NCBI GenBank assembly: GCA_011317545.1
Contig: WUJK01000005.1
Location: 372,001-436,000 of the forward strand
Direction: 5' to 3'
From: Coniella vitis
Lineage: Eukaryota > Ascomycota > Sordariomycetes > Diaporthales > Schizoparmaceae
DNA: 64,000 nt
Part shown: in pieces, positions 11,577 to 24,131 of the stretch
How the letters are laid out: every line of letters begins with the position of its first letter
Position numbering within the stretch: the stretch's first letter is position 1
Made by a program: the position numbers and the translations under genes
Notes under the pieces: model-generated
Database searches by the model: none
Seen by the model: the letters and a program-made list of their open reading frames with translations, nothing else
What the model was told of the DNA's origin: nothing

Positions 11577-13127
11577 CACGGACTCATCAAGTGATGATTG
11601 CTAACTCGCATCAGATATGTTGCATTAGTGGCTTGGACTTGGGCTGGAGCTTTGTATCTGTATTGTTTTGTATGTCGACATCATACTCTCCCAACTTCCA
11701 TTGTCTGTATCATCGAAGCCTCTCTTGGTTTGCCTTGATTTGGACTTGGACTTCTTTTTTTTATTTGTGGATCTATTTCTGTCTCTCCCTTTTCCTTACT
11801 GTGGTGTACGAAATTTAGAGGCCTTCTCTTACATGTCTAATTCCACCTCCTATTTATCACGGCCATTTACAGTGTGATCAGCCATTTCAATATTTTAACT
11901 AGCTTTATGATTGGAAGGATGGACGGACAGTTGGTGACTCGCAAATTTGGTGTTACGGATTATGTATCTATGGACAACATTCAATATAGTATGTCTTGCA
12001 AAGTAGGTTCCGATACACTGAATACAGAAGCCATTTGTATAACAGGTCTTTCCACTTGATGCCATACATTGGCTAGGGTCTTTGATGGCTTTGGGGCCAG
12101 GGCAGACGGGAGTTTGCTCGTTTCACAACCAAGACAATAACATGACGGTTGTATTGAAGATGTTGAATCCGCCACAATTTCGAATTGACCCGGTCATAAA
12201 ATATTCCATACCTTTCCCTGTCTTCCTTGCTTTTTTTTCTTTCGTTGCAGATCCTTTCCTTTCCTAGTTTTGTCTTACATTTTTTTCTATGTATTTGCAC
12301 GGTCGAGAAGATGTACATAGTAATTATCGACCAACCAAGCCTCACTGAACTGCATTTTGTCAAAGCAAATCGTACTTCCTCTCAGGTTGTGCGGTCAACC
12401 CTAATAGTTGGAATAACAAGCGATTTAACCTGAATATTTCGGTCATTCATACAGAGGGTACTCTTCGACTTATAACTTTTCGCTACATGTAACTGCTATC
12501 AACGAGCTCCAATATGCCCAAGATCTGTGCATAGCCTGGACGTCGTCGCCTGGAACAAGAAAGAAGAGGAAATTGAAAGATTATACAAAGATTTCGAGTA
12601 ACGGAACATAGTAAAAGGATAGGAAGATCAACGACAAGTCTCGAGTCACTCGACTACACCTCTTCTTTAGCTAGGTCGTATCTTTATTAGATTAAATACC
12701 ATGTGATAGGCCAAGAAGATATCGAGTCACCCGTGGTTTGGCAGTCAGGGTCGATAGTAATTCTTTTCCATGTGACGTAATTCTTCTTTCTTTTTCTTCT
12801 CGCATTCCGTGCCACCACAGGTGGACCATCTTATTGCGTAGTATACCGACGGGGATAATAAAAGCGACGGGCGTCCACTGCTGGACAAAAACAAACAACG
12901 TCCTCTTTTTACATCCTCCGTGGTCGAAGTTCTTTGTTAAGAGCATGCTCTTCCCTTTTGCTCCTGTATTCTGATTCACCACATTGGACTTCATCCATTA
13001 TTCTAGGTCTGGCTCGCCTTGGTAGTGTAAACTATACAACTGTTTCCAAACAGCCAAACAGCCATCAAGAGGGAGGTTTGCCCGGTCGTGGACACTGCAC
13101 TCCGCACGATTTAGTCATCACGACGTC
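11577..13127. other. Intergenic region, no gene seen
   Basis: AT-rich downstream sequence of the preceding gene, then possible upstream sequence of the small protein at 13128. Short open frames lack signatures. Motif copies (CATAGTA) are at 12316-12322 and 12607-12613. Confidence 0.5.
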
Positions 13128-13460
13128 ATGTCTTCTTCCAACTCTACCAATCTCCATGATGTTCTCGGTATCGGCTCCAACATGTCGTCCTCATCCCAAG
13201 GCCCTATCTTCTTAGAGCCAAGCAGTAAGCACCGCGCCAACGGTAGCCATGAGAATGGCAACGGCCCCACCGGTACTGCTACTGACGGCACGGCGCCGGT
13301 ATTCTCCACGGCGACTCATGATGCCTCTCGGCGTGCTGCTACTGCGGCGGCCACCGAGATCGGGGACTCTCACGGTAGGATTCCCACCGCGGAGCAGACA
13401 CGACACGAGTTGGAGACTGTACGCAACAGCCAGCTTCCCGGTGATGGCCTCTCCAAGTGA
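13128..13460 (+). CDS. Small hydrophilic protein of unknown function
   Basis: An unspliced 110-residue frame starting at an ATG with a purine at -3. The N-terminus MSSSNSTNLHDVLGIGSNM is followed by Ser/Asn/Gly- and Thr/Ala-rich sequence and a short basic-acidic tail (EQTRHELETVRNSQLPGDG). No signal peptide, membrane segment or known domain is visible. Codon use (C at third positions, such as GCC and ACC) looks like that of neighbouring real genes, and the composition is even along its length. Its position after about 1.5 kb of non-coding sequence fits a short independent gene. It could still be a chance frame; protein-level conservation would decide. Confidence 0.5.
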   Translation: MSSSNSTNLHDVLGIGSNMSSSSQGPIFLEPSSKHRANGSHENGNGPTGTATDGTAPVFSTATHDASRRAATAAATEIGDSHGRIPTAEQTRHELETVRNSQLPGDGLSK

Positions 13461-16400
13461 GGATGTGGCTACAGGCAGTGTGTGGCGCCACTGTTAGGAT
13501 GATTTTGTCGGGCGCGCATCAGAGAGGATACCGTTTGATGATATTGTGCTTTGTATGTAACGAATGACATGTTTGCTTGGCCTTTTTGGATTCTTGCATT
13601 TGGCGAAGGGCGAGCGGAGAATGGTGATCCTACAGGTATGAAAAACGATATGATTGCAAGGACTGAGCGGCGTAATACGAGAGAACAATACAGAACCAGA
13701 AGATGAAGTCATTGGATCCGAAAAGGAATCAGGCCTGCAAATCAAGTGAGATGACAGCAATATGAATCAAATCACCGAAAAAAAAGTTTGATTAGTCTTG
13801 CCAGACGTCTGGTTTTCTCCTTCAATTTTTTTTTTTAAATGAGACTTGCAGAAGGAGAATCGTTCAATGACGTTCTCTTGGTCAATCTCGCGGTAGGATT
13901 ACCACATCCACATTCCACTTTTTGTTATTAGCGAAGCGAGGGAATTTAGAACATGTTGACGCAGCCCTCGACTTGGAGAAAAGCTGCGTTTGTTCGTATC
14001 TGGTGATGATATATTTTGCATATGAGCGCCGCGGTCCTGGAGAGGTATTTTTGATTGTGTACTCGTGTCAACCCATTCGGGACAGGAGTCACCATCAAGA
14101 TCTTTCAAGTGCATCTAGGCGTACATATGATATGGATTGATCGGTTTTGTCCTCGGGTGGCAGACAGCGGGAACAAGGTTGGTCAAGGTCAAAAAAGAGG
14201 ATACAAGTACAGGGCCCGATCCTGGTTCAGGCGAGCTGCCATCTTAACTCTGCACCGTTCATCTCCCAGGTACTATTAGGCCAGAATAAAAAATGAGCCT
14301 TGAGAAAATGGTTGCTTTGATTTGGCTGCGTTCAATCAATTTCCCGGTATCCAGTTTCAATAGTCGACACGGCAACAGTATTGGTCAATACCTATGCAGT
14401 AAATCTGCAATATTTTGCTCGCAGATGGAGAATGTGCACTCCAGTGACAGCTGAGCAACAGCTTCCTCGCCCCAGCACCATATCACTCCGAACGCGACCT
14501 GGAAGGCGAGGGCCCGACCAAGATCCATGCAGCCTTGCGGGGCGCACCAGATACCGTTTAGGCAAGGCTGGCACGCCAGAGCAGCAAGCAGAAACACCGA
14601 CAGGGACAGCCAAGAAGAGTCTGAAACCGTGGGGGGCGCGCCCTACTGAAGAGTTCCATGTTTCCCATGGTACACACATACATGGTGCATGGCCTCCCCG
14701 AAAGCCCCCACCAAGCCATGTGATGAAGCTGGAACGCGCACGCAAACTCGAGCAGCACGTTGCTGTGCATGGTTGTGAGCAGCCACGATACACAGTAGTC
14801 GACACTTGCTGAAAGAAGCAGTGGAGAGACAAGCTCGCCACGTGCCGGCGAACAAGGGGCAAGTCTCGTGCAATTAATCACCATAGCAGCGTAGGACTAT
14901 GTTAGTCATCCGTCGCATGCCGAGGCACCAGACCGCATCTGCCGGTTGAGCCGAGCCGTGGGCGAGATGGGCCGCTGGCATGTCTGGCTGCCTTTGCAGA
15001 CAGTCCTCTTGTGGGTTGTCTATTGCTGTGGTAGAGCGTGGCCGAGCGTGGGAGAGCATGAGTCGAGACGACACGACACGAGACGAGACGAGCCAAGACG
15101 ACACAACACGAAACGACCGTGCGAGTGAGAAGCCGCCCCTTTTCCCTCCTGTCACGTCGTCGTTCATCCGCATTGCTGCTGGCGCTGCCGCATCGTTGCT
15201 GTTGCTCTTTTGGGCAGGTTTTGTTTCGAACTTGCACAACGGCTTGGGCCCATGCTATGACGGACTCAGAAAGAAAGGACAACAGTATGTACATAGGATG
15301 CCAGAGTAGGATAGTGCTATGTATGCGTTGCCCGTGCCGGGAATAGAGTGCTTGCTCGCTTCACCTAGATTAGATGGCAGGCCCGCCCGCAAGGGAAAGA
15401 AGAGCAGGTGCTTGTCATGTACTCTGTATTAGTAGCCAGCTTCCAACCAGAACGGGGAATTGATGGGCAGGGCATGAAAGTGGGCGGGAGTGTGTGAGAC
15501 GAGCCAAAAAAAGATCACGGCCGCGCAGGCAACGCACGCCCGCACGGGCGCACGCCCGCAGCCCACTTGCCCTGGAATTCAGTTTCTTAAGCATACACAC
15601 TTGACAATCGTAAGCAGTATAGGCGTATTATGTTTTGCCAACTGATATATAGCACATGATAGTACGCAGTAATTGTCCAAACAAGATCCTTGATTGCTGC
15701 AGCTGCAGAGTTCTGATTTGGCAGTGCATCGTGGCATGCAGCTCGAGGCCAGATCATCGGCCTGGTTTCGAAACAGCCAATGCTCGCCATCTTGTTGCCG
15801 CTGGGCCTTTTGCTGGGCGCTGCAACCTGCTCCTACCTTAGTACATAGTACATAGTATGGATCGGCTTTTCTGGCACTCACCCTGTCCGTCCTGCGCACC
15901 ATGATTGGTGCTGTCCCAATCAACCGGGCAGGGCAGCAACAGGGGGCTCGGGCCCCTCTCCAGCCAACCACTGGCTGTCTTTGCGCTGATGGCCCGTCAC
16001 GCTCAGTGCTGTCCATGTCATCTCCAACGCTACTACTATAGTATGTCCTTGCACAGTACATACGTAGTATAGTATAATATACTGTAGTAGCACCTCTCAG
16101 GCGCACACGCCATTCATTCGCATGAGCCGTGTAAACCAACAAGGCAAAACGTCAGTCATATTTTTAGTTCAGCTTGCCACAGCGTGCAAACAGGCAATCT
16201 CCCAAGCTCCGGCGAGGCCCTCCACCTCTCCGCAATGATAGTCGTGCTGCAAACTCTGTTCACCGAGCAGCAATGCGCTCGCTCTCTGTTCTGGGCTTGC
16301 AGCGTATGGACATGGCCTGCATAGACGGAGTCTAAAAGAAACAAAGCTTCAGGGAGTGCTACTAGGTACATACCTAGTACTTACTATGTACTATGTAAAG

Positions 16401-16900
16401 GCCCTGGTAGCGGGCTGGAGGTGCTGGAGACTGCCGTTGGGCCCACTCCAGGCGCCCCCTGCAGGCCAACCAGCCCAGCCAAGCACCTCCTAGCAGCAAC
16501 CGATTCGCTGCAAAAGCCCCGTAGCTGCTGCACGCCCCGGGCACCCCCTCCAGGCCCTGACCAGCAGACTAGGCCCCACCGCGCATTTGGATTGGGCAGG
16601 CAGTTGAATGTCTCTCCCACACACACTGTCAGACTGTCAGCCAGTCGCGCATTACGATCGCCCACCCGTACTATGTACTTACATGCTCCCTGCAGCTCGC
16701 CTGGGTCCAATTCTTTTCTGCCCTTTGCCGTGAGCGCCTGGGTACCAGGGCTGCTAGGGTACCACCTGCTATTGTGGACCAAGCGTGCCGCGTCAAAGTA
16801 CCGCCCTGTTGTGCTTGCTTGCCAGGCTTGCTTGCACTTTGCACTTGCGCGAATCTGTACATAGTACAGGCCCCCATCTCCATCTGCAGCCCAACTGGAG
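13461..16900. other. Gene-poor region rich in short palindromic motifs
   Basis: No gene can be supported. Open frames on both strands near 14.4-15.3 kb overlap each other and have no coherent product. Tandem or paired TACATAGTA-type motifs occur at 15844-15857, 16382-16395, 16669-16675 and 16860-16866. Confidence 0.45.
15062..15118. repeat. Degenerate ACGAC/ACGAG purine-rich repeat
   Basis: About eleven imperfect 5-bp units (ACGAC, ACGAG, ACAAC, ACGAA) in a row in intergenic DNA. Probably slippage-derived, with no evident function. Confidence 0.7.
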
Positions 16901-18043
16901 CTAGCCTCGAATCCCTCGACTCACGCTTCTCCGCCTGCCCTGTCTTTTTTCTCTCCCTCTTCCCCTCTTCCTCTTGCCATCGACCGCCACCGCCTTGCGA
17001 CCTCTCTTCCAATCCGCACTCTTCCTCCTTTCTATCTTTCTCTTTCCTTTTCCGCCCCGGCTTCGATCTGCGACCTGCCACGCGCCTTGCGCCTTCTTTG
17101 ACCTGACCTTGGGAGGATAGCTTCGCGACTGCTTGACTTGCCGTTCATTTTTTCTGCTCTTACTATTATTTTCTTCTCTCTCGCATTCGATTCCACCGAT
17201 TCGAGTTTTCGCGCACACATCTGTATCACAAAGACCGACTTTGTATCTAATTCTTGCAGTACCCAAACCTGCCTGTCGCTTCTTTGTTCCGACCCGGTAT
17301 CGCACATTGCCTCGTCATCCCGCCAAGCATATATTCTCGCAGCCTACGGCTTCTTCGATCCATTGCTAGGCCCTTCAAGTCATCGCAAGCAGAGACGAGA
17401 CAGAGAAAGCAAGCAAAACCAAAACCCCGAAAGACAAAAAAAAAAACAAAAAAACTTTAACCCACAGAGAGCCGTTCTGTCGCTTAATCATCAACCATCC
17501 CCAGCATCGTCTAGCCCCAATTGCCGTGGGCGTTCTCGCCGCCAGTCAAGCCACACAAATCCCGCCGCGGCAACTGCCCCCAAACAGCCTCACCAAAAGA
17601 GTAAGTAAAAATACTTGCGCTACTGTGCGCAGCGCCAGCCCTGCCCGTGCAACCTTCTGTCGATGTCTTGCCACCTCGACTGAATGCATTGCACCATTCT
17701 CATTCTGCACTCTTTCGCTTTCTTCTACTCGTCTGGCACCATCAGCCATCAGGCGACTGGACTCGGCCGCTAACATTGTCTGCTCTCACCTTGACAGATT
17801 GGATTCATCGACATTGTCATTATTTCTTTGTCGGGGTCGGCTGTTATCACTCACCGTCCCGTTATTCGACTGTAATACACTTGAAACAAAACTACAGGTT
17901 TCCAGACTCGACGCACTCTTTCTTGTCTCGATTTCCGACATATTAGTCTTTTTTTACACCCTTTTCGCGAACCAGATATATCCGAGCATTTTGACACTGG
18001 TGGTCTTGGCTCGTCATTGAAACACAGAAAAAAACCTTTGAAA
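16901..18043 (+). promoter_or_regulatory. Pyrimidine-rich promoter/leader with a 5' UTR intron
   Basis: Long CT-rich tracts from about 16.9 to 17.2 kb are typical of the transcription-start zones of strongly expressed filamentous-fungal genes. Within the leader, AAAAGA|gtaagt at 17601 and cttgacag ending at 17797, with a gctaac branch site about 25 bp before the acceptor, mark a likely 197-bp intron before the start codon at 18044. Upstream ATGs lie in the leader, so translation may be modulated there (inference). Confidence 0.55.
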
Positions 18044-19741
18044 ATGGCTCAACACACCTTCAGTGCCGCACCAAACTCTTTCAACATGGTTTCTTCCGGC
18101 CTCGCTTCGCGACGAGGTGGTCAGCCCATCAAGCCGCTCTCCGTTGAAGCTCTCAAGTCTCATCCTTCCGACCCCAAGGAGAACGCGATCCCGACTCCCC
18201 GGACCAGCCGCGGCCATCTTCTTGCAGGCCTGCGGACCGCCCCGAAGACGTCCATTGGTTCTACTTTCTCCAACAACATGCCAACTGACAATAACGCTTC
18301 TGTTCGATCCATGATGTATGGCGACAACGGTCCCAAGACGTCTTTGCCCGGCTACGGTGCCGCCAATGCTCAGCAAGGCTTTGCCAGCATGATGTCATAT
18401 GGACAGCAGCAGCAGCAGTATACCCCGGAGCAGATCTTGGCTCCTCCAGAGATTCACGTCGACGACCAGGATGGTCTCGATGCCCAAATGGACCCTGATT
18501 TGTACGCTAGGCTCCTTCAGCAGAACCTGCAGCTCGCTCGCCAGAGACAGATGCTGCAGCAGCAGCTGTACAACTTGACCCAGGCTCAGCAGCAGCTGGA
18601 TGCGATGAACTTGAACGGCAACCAAGGCTATCAAGGCCTTTACCAGCAACAGCTTCTGCAGCAGCAGCAGCAGCAGCAACAGCAAGCTGCTTTGGCTGCT
18701 CAGGCCGCCCAGCAACCCACCATCTATACTTATATCGACCCTGCCACTGGACAGCAAGCCTACTACATTGACCAGTCCGCCCACTTGAACAACCAGTATC
18801 TCGAGCAGACGCAGCTGAATGGCGCTTATCAGCAAGCACACCAGCTGCAGCGACAGCAGCAACTGCAGACCAATGCCGCGCCTCGCCTCGAGGTCTCGCC
18901 CGCAAGGGAGCCTGGTCAGTCTATTTACCGTCATGTGACTCCTCCCCGGCGGAACGATTCACCTCTTATTGAGAACCCGGCGCCTCTGCCGCCGCCCTCG
19001 GCCAATGCTTTCCGTCGAGGACATAAGAAATCCTCTTCGTTGATGCTTTCTGGCCTGAACAATGCCAACATGTCTGCCGGACAAGAGCCGCCCAAGTCCG
19101 CGGGTCCCAGAACCCCCAGCTTCCCTCTCTCGCCTATGCCTGGAGGTTATGGACCCGGCCAGGCGCGTGCTGGCGAGCATCCCGTTCGTCAACCCCGCGG
19201 GCCCCCTTCTATTGAGGAACTCAAGGCCAAGCCTACCTCGAAGCACGAAGGTTCCAAGAACTTTTCCGCTCGTACACGCCGCTCTGCAATCAATAACCTC
19301 ACGCGTGCTGGTTTGGAGCGCCGCAAGGTTACTGGCAGCAGTAGCACTGGTTCTATTAGCCCCATTTCCGAGACGGCTGAGGAGGTTCAGAGCCCCGTCA
19401 CCGACAACGAATCGGAGTCTGGCCGGTCTGGTTCTGGCAGCCTGAATGGAGAGGAGGTAGAGCCTAGTGTACCTAGCTCGCGCACTAGCACTGGCAGCTG
19501 GGGTGCGATAGGATCGGACCGACCCAGTTCTCGCCAGAAGGCTCGCAAGAGCGCCGACAGCGTTAGCAGCGGCTCAGGGGATGAGGCTGCCAGCAATGGC
19601 AGCTTTGCTAGCGTCTTCAAGCGTCCTGGACGCGCCAGTGGCAGGTCTTCAGTGGGTCCCGACAGCCCTGCTCAGCGCAAGGCTCCCATGATGGTCCTGA
19701 CCAGCGCTGAGAAGCGCAAGAACGGCAGCCTACTTGCCTAA
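18044..19741 (+). CDS. Gln-rich low-complexity protein, Scp3-like (spindle poison sensitivity)
   Basis: A 565-residue unspliced coding region. ATG 18044 (context aaaATGg) is the first in frame. It resembles fungal proteins annotated as spindle poison sensitivity protein Scp3; I recall this by pattern and did not check it. Visible features: an N-terminal segment with PLSVEALKSHPSDPKENAIPTPR; a coiled, Gln-rich middle with runs of Q and QA (about residues 115-280), including YIDPATGQQAYY; a basic block RRGHKKSSSLMLSGLNNANM; and a conserved-looking SARTRRSAINNLTRAGLERRK, followed by a Ser-rich acidic tail and a basic end. No membrane segments. Such architecture suits an RNA-granule or cytoskeleton-associated scaffold, but that is inference. 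Its long, spliced leader suggests tight expression control. Confidence 0.8.
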   Translation: MAQHTFSAAPNSFNMVSSGLASRRGGQPIKPLSVEALKSHPSDPKENAIPTPRTSRGHLLAGLRTAPKTSIGSTFSNNMPTDNNASVRSMMYGDNGPKTSLPGYGAANAQQGFASMMSYGQQQQQYTPEQILAPPEIHVDDQDGLDAQMDPDLYARLLQQNLQLARQRQMLQQQLYNLTQAQQQLDAMNLNGNQGYQGLYQQQLLQQQQQQQQQAALAAQAAQQPTIYTYIDPATGQQAYYIDQSAHLNNQYLEQTQLNGAYQQAHQLQRQQQLQTNAAPRLEVSPAREPGQSIYRHVTPPRRNDSPLIENPAPLPPPSANAFRRGHKKSSSLMLSGLNNANMSAGQEPPKSAGPRTPSFPLSPMPGGYGPGQARAGEHPVRQPRGPPSIEELKAKPTSKHEGSKNFSARTRRSAINNLTRAGLERRKVTGSSSTGSISPISETAEEVQSPVTDNESESGRSGSGSLNGEEVEPSVPSSRTSTGSWGAIGSDRPSSRQKARKSADSVSSGSGDEAASNGSFASVFKRPGRASGRSSVGPDSPAQRKAPMMVLTSAEKRKNGSLLA

Positions 19742-21295
19742 GCTCGGGTTTCTTGGGGTTGACACGAACAATCACTTTCTCTTCATTGCCCTCTTTTTTT
19801 CTTCGAATCTTACGTAATTACGACGACGATCCCTTTCCACCTATCGCTACAAGCTCGCTCCGGCAGAAGCTGCCGAGGTCGATCCTCCTGTTTAGATGCC
19901 TGGTAGCAGACAAACTACGGCAACGGAAGGGTGGCAACGGATGGAGGATATGATTTTTTTCAATTTTTGTTTTTTTCCCGTCTTTGTGTTTTCGATTCTT
20001 CACTTTCTTGCGGCTTTGCACGTCCAAATGGCAAACCTGGCAAAAGTCTTCTGCACGGCCCTTTGACTTTGTTTCGTCGACGGAACGAGGCTGGCTCGCT
20101 TGTGTTCTTAACCTACTCTTGTTGTTTTTCTTCCCCTGCTCGGGCGGCTTGCGGTTTTCTATTTGAATTAGAAAGCACATACAGATACCTGGTGAACAGG
20201 TGCGGCGAAGCAAGACATTAAAAAAAGGAAGGTCTTAGCTGATGTTGTTTTGGGCTGGAATTGGGTGGGTGGCCGTGATGCATATGCTGACCGGTTGGTC
20301 GTTCACGTTGTCCAATCACTTGTGTCAATGCAGTCAAGGCGTGAAGCTGTCTCATTCTGTCCAGCCACCGTGTGAGCGCCAAGCTACACATTTACGTAGA
20401 AAGTCAGAAATTCCAAGGCATTATTTGAGCCAATACAAGACTGAGAACATGGATTTATAGGGATTGTGATACGTTAAGGCCTACTGCAGTGCGTTTTTTC
20501 ATGACAAGCGAAACTGGATAAGGTGGTTTGGCGGCGGTTTGGCGGCCCTAGGATTGGTTATACAATAGTGATTACGCGGTTCTTATCACATGTGTAGTGT
20601 GGCGCCCAGAGGATCACACACCAAAGCCATCCAGCCAAACTTAGTCCAAAACGCCACCCGGTACACGTGATAGTCGGCCAGATATCTTCTTCCAAGTTGC
20701 CCCAAAACGAAGGCATCTTGTTCCCAGCAAATGCGCCTGGGATCGGGTGCTTCGGGATGAAGACTAGCCGGAATATAATAGCATCATTACGATAAGTATC
20801 CCCACAGTACGGTGTGGAAGTCATCAATCAGATGTACGTACGTAGCAGTAAGCGATAAGCCAGACTCGGTAAAGCAGCGATATCAAAACAACGCTGCGAC
20901 GTGATAGATGTGTGGTAAGGTTCGCTGCTTTTATATTACTTTCCCATCTTTTTACAGGACCCCGTTGGCTCTCATGACTATACGTCCTTTCGTTAGGATC
21001 ACGTGGTCCTGCACGTCGTGGTTGTCTCGTCCAATCTATTAGCATGTCTCGTGCAGACAAATCTCCACTGACATGTCAGCCTCCTTAAAAGTGAATCCTG
21101 AATACTTGGCATGGAGGATCTCAGCTTCTGCTCTTTCTACGAACCCCACCCCTCCGGCCCATTATTCATGCCGAAAGGGATGTTGTTAGACCCTTTTTCT
21201 TTTTCTTGCAATCAATCGTCTGCTTCTCGCAGAACTTATTGACCTACATTTTGCAATTGAACGCATTCCTTCGCTGTTCGTCAGTGGCGTTTGCA
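19742..21295. other. Intergenic region, no gene seen
   Basis: The first 450 bp are T-rich, consistent with the 3' UTR of the preceding gene. The rest is the upstream region of the flavin monooxygenase. No RNA gene or credible open frame was seen. Confidence 0.5.
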
Positions 21296-23143
21296 ATGAC
21301 ATTGCATCAGAAATATAATGCTCAATCAGAAACGCAGAGGGTGTGCGTGATAGGAGCCGGTATATATCACTATTTTTGATTCCCGTTTGGGACGTTATGG
21401 ACACATGTGGGACAAAGGGAGAGGAAACATTTGGCTAACAGTTGTCATGTCGCCTTGTCGAGTGTGATATTTAGGCGTGGCTGGTCTCTTGGCACTCAAA
21501 GAATGCTTGTCCGAGGGCTTCGAGGTGCACTGCTTTGAGGCGCGCGGCGAAATCGGCGGACAGTGGGCACAGCAGCCTGAAGTGTCCTTGCATGGCGCTG
21601 GCACTGACGCCACGGCGACGGTGCAGTCAAGCATCTACGATGGAGTTGTGCTCAATTCATGCCGCGACACATCGGCGCTGCCAGACTTCCCTATCGACCC
21701 GGTGCGGTACGGTGACTACTATAGCCACAAGTTGCAGCTACGGTATCTAGACGAGTACGCTGAACATTTTGACCTCAAGAAACATATCCAGCTCAACACA
21801 CGCGTGCTAGCATGTAAGCCGCTTCCAGACAGCAGCTGGATGGTTAGTGTGCAGCAACAAGGCAGTGACGAGGTTCGCGAAAGTCAGTATCGAGCCGTGC
21901 TGGTCTGCGTGGGCCATCTCTCGACTCCAAGTACGCCACAGTGGGAGGGGCTCGAGTCATACAAAGGGCAGTTCCTGCATAGTCACAGTTACCGGCGTCC
22001 AGGGCCCTTTGAGCGAAAGAAGGTTGTGATTATTGGCTTCGGCAGTTCGGCAGTGGATATTGCATGCGAGCTGGCGCCCGGTGCTGAGGAGGTTCACATC
22101 ATCAGCCGTCGAGGCGGATGGGTTCTACCTCGATATGTCCTGGGCAAGCCAACTGAAGCATGGGACAGTAAGTAAAATCGTTTTCGTGTTTTTTTTCTTC
22201 TTCTTTCTGTGTTCGCAGCATGTAGACTGACGGGACTGACCTGGTTCGGGTAGATCGTGCCACACAAGTGTGGCTACCTGTGAACGTGGCACAATGGCTG
22301 CAGACTAAACTGCTTCAGCTTTTGGAAGGCGACGCACCCGTTGCAATGCGGCCAAAGCACAAACTGCTCGAGCAGAGTCCGACTGTCCGGGGAGATTTTG
22401 TGGAAAAGGTTCGGACTGGGATCATTACCATACATCGGGGGAGCGTCCAATGCTTGAAGGAGAACAGTGTCGTCGTCTCTCTGGGAGCCAAGGGCGCAAC
22501 GAACGAGAATGAAGAGGAGGAAATCCAGGCGGATGTCATTTTGGCATGCACTGGGTACAACCAGTTTGACTACGCCTTTCTTCCTGCTGATGTGGTACGC
22601 GATCCTAGAACACCGTCGAACCAAGTGGACTTGTACAAGCTCATGGTGTCGCCTCGCTACCCAAACCTCTTTATGATGGGCCACGCCGAAGTCGTTGGCC
22701 CGGCGGCGCCAGTCTTCGACGCACAGGCACGGTGGGCTTGCGCGGTCCTGTCTGGCCGCATTTCGCTTCCAAGCCCGGAGCAGATGCAAACAGAGGTGGC
22801 ACAGTTTCAGGCATGGCAAAGCAAGCACTTCCTGAATTCCGAGAGACACGCGCTGTTGGTATACAACATCCAGTACACGGACGACTTGCTGGCACCACTG
22901 GGAGCGAACCCGTCTTTCAAAAGGTGTCTGGCCAGAGTCTTTACCAGCGGGCACCCTTGGCGGGCCCTCAAGGTCCTGAATGCCATCTGGTTTGGAATTC
23001 CGAGCGCGGCGCAGTGGAGGCTGTTTGGGTATGGCGCAAAGGAGGACTTGGCTGAGGAGACGCTGCTCCGAATTGCTGCTGGTCGTGGTGCATTGACTGA
23101 GGGAGAGAAGAGGGCCTTAGGCTCGAAGTTGAGCAGCAGTTAG
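21296..23143 (+). CDS. Flavin-containing monooxygenase (FMO-like)
   Basis: FAD- and NADPH-dependent class B monooxygenase that oxygenates a soft nucleophile or ketone; the substrate is not predictable. Exons: 21296-21359, 21475-22167 and 22254-23143, giving 548 residues. The first exon is only 21 codons and ends inside the FAD-binding motif GAGVAG (residues 20-25), which splicing completes; the start at 21296 follows from this. Further motifs: the FAD ribose-binding acidic end (FEARGEIGGQW), the FMO fingerprint-like GQFLHSHSY, the NADPH-binding GFGSSAVDIACELA, and the C-terminal ACTGY. All key glycines are present. No signal peptide. Its 3' neighbour dynactin p25 starts only about 240 bp away on the same strand. 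Confidence 0.92.
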
Positions 23144-23381
23144 TACTTAATGCGGCAGTATGCCACGAAGGCGGCTTGTCTGGATAATTTCGGTTTTGTT
23201 GAGGAGCTCCTTTCCAGTATCGATTTAGGGAGGCTTAGGACGTATTGTAATGGGCTGGTTACAGGGGCTTCAGGGGGGGGCTACTGCCCTGAGGGTCGGC
23301 CCTGCTTACTGTACATTAGGTGGCTGCTTAGCACAGTATTTCATTCATTTTACCATTTTACCAAACCACGCAACGCCCACG

Positions 23382-24131
23382 ATGTCGCGACGTGCACCCA
23401 GAGGAGAGTATATTGAGACGGTAAGATCCTCGCCTTGTGGTGCCAATGGGCAAGCTCTTGCTGACTTGGGGTTCGGACTGCAGGACACGGGCAACAAGGT
23501 TGCTCGCAAGGCGACCTTGGTCGGCACGCAAAACATCATGTTGGGCGGCAAGACGGTCATTATGCAGGACGCTATGATCCGCGGTGACCTCGCCCGCACC
23601 GTCCCGCCCTCCAGCTCCGCTTCTGGCTCTGCTGCAGGCCCGGCCAGCAACACCGCCGTTGCCATCGGCCGCTACTGCTTCCTCAGCAAGGGGTGTTGTT
23701 TGCGTCCGCCAGGCCGTATATACAAGGGGTAAGTCTTTGTTTCCCGGCTGCCAACGGCGCTCGCTGCTCACTGCTAATGATCTGGCCGATGGACCTCGCT
23801 CGTCTGCCGCAGTGTCTTCACTTACATGCCCCTTCGCGTAGGCGACCATGTCTTTGTAGGCGAGGGCGCCGTCGTTCAGGCCGCCAGCATTGGCTCGCAT
23901 GTCTATATTGGCAACAACGCCGTTGTCGACGAGTTTGCCATTGTCAAGGACTATGTCCGCATTCTCGACGGCACCGTCGTGCCTCCAAACATGGTCATTC
24001 CAAGCTTCACCATTGTCGCAGGCCAGCCCGCCCGTGTTATTGGCGAAATTCCCGAGGGAGATCATGACAGTTTCGAGCTCAGAGAGCTCTACAAAACTGT
24101 TGGAAACAACCCTCAGCCTTTGCCAGTGTGA
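23382..24131 (+). CDS. Dynactin subunit p25 (DCTN5; Ro-12-like)
   Basis: Subunit of the pointed-end complex of dynactin, the dynein activator needed for nuclear and early-endosome transport in hyphae. Exons: 23382-23420 (MSRRAPRGEYIET), 23484-23728 and 23813-24131, giving 200 residues, the expected size. The protein is a left-handed parallel beta-helix built from hexapeptide repeats; isoleucine/valine-x-x-x-x-glycine periodicity is clear in DTGNKVARKATLVGTQNIML, VGDHVFVGEG, IGSHVYIGNNA and PPNMVIPSFTIVAGQPARVIG. An Ala/Ser-rich insertion (around SSSASGSAAGPAS) between the first coils is common in filamentous-fungal versions. No missing parts are evident. Confidence 0.93.

Noticed and set aside
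14558..15309. Several overlapping frames of 100-150 codons on both strands
   Set aside because: Mutually overlapping, Arg/Ser/Cys-rich chance frames without splice support or signatures.
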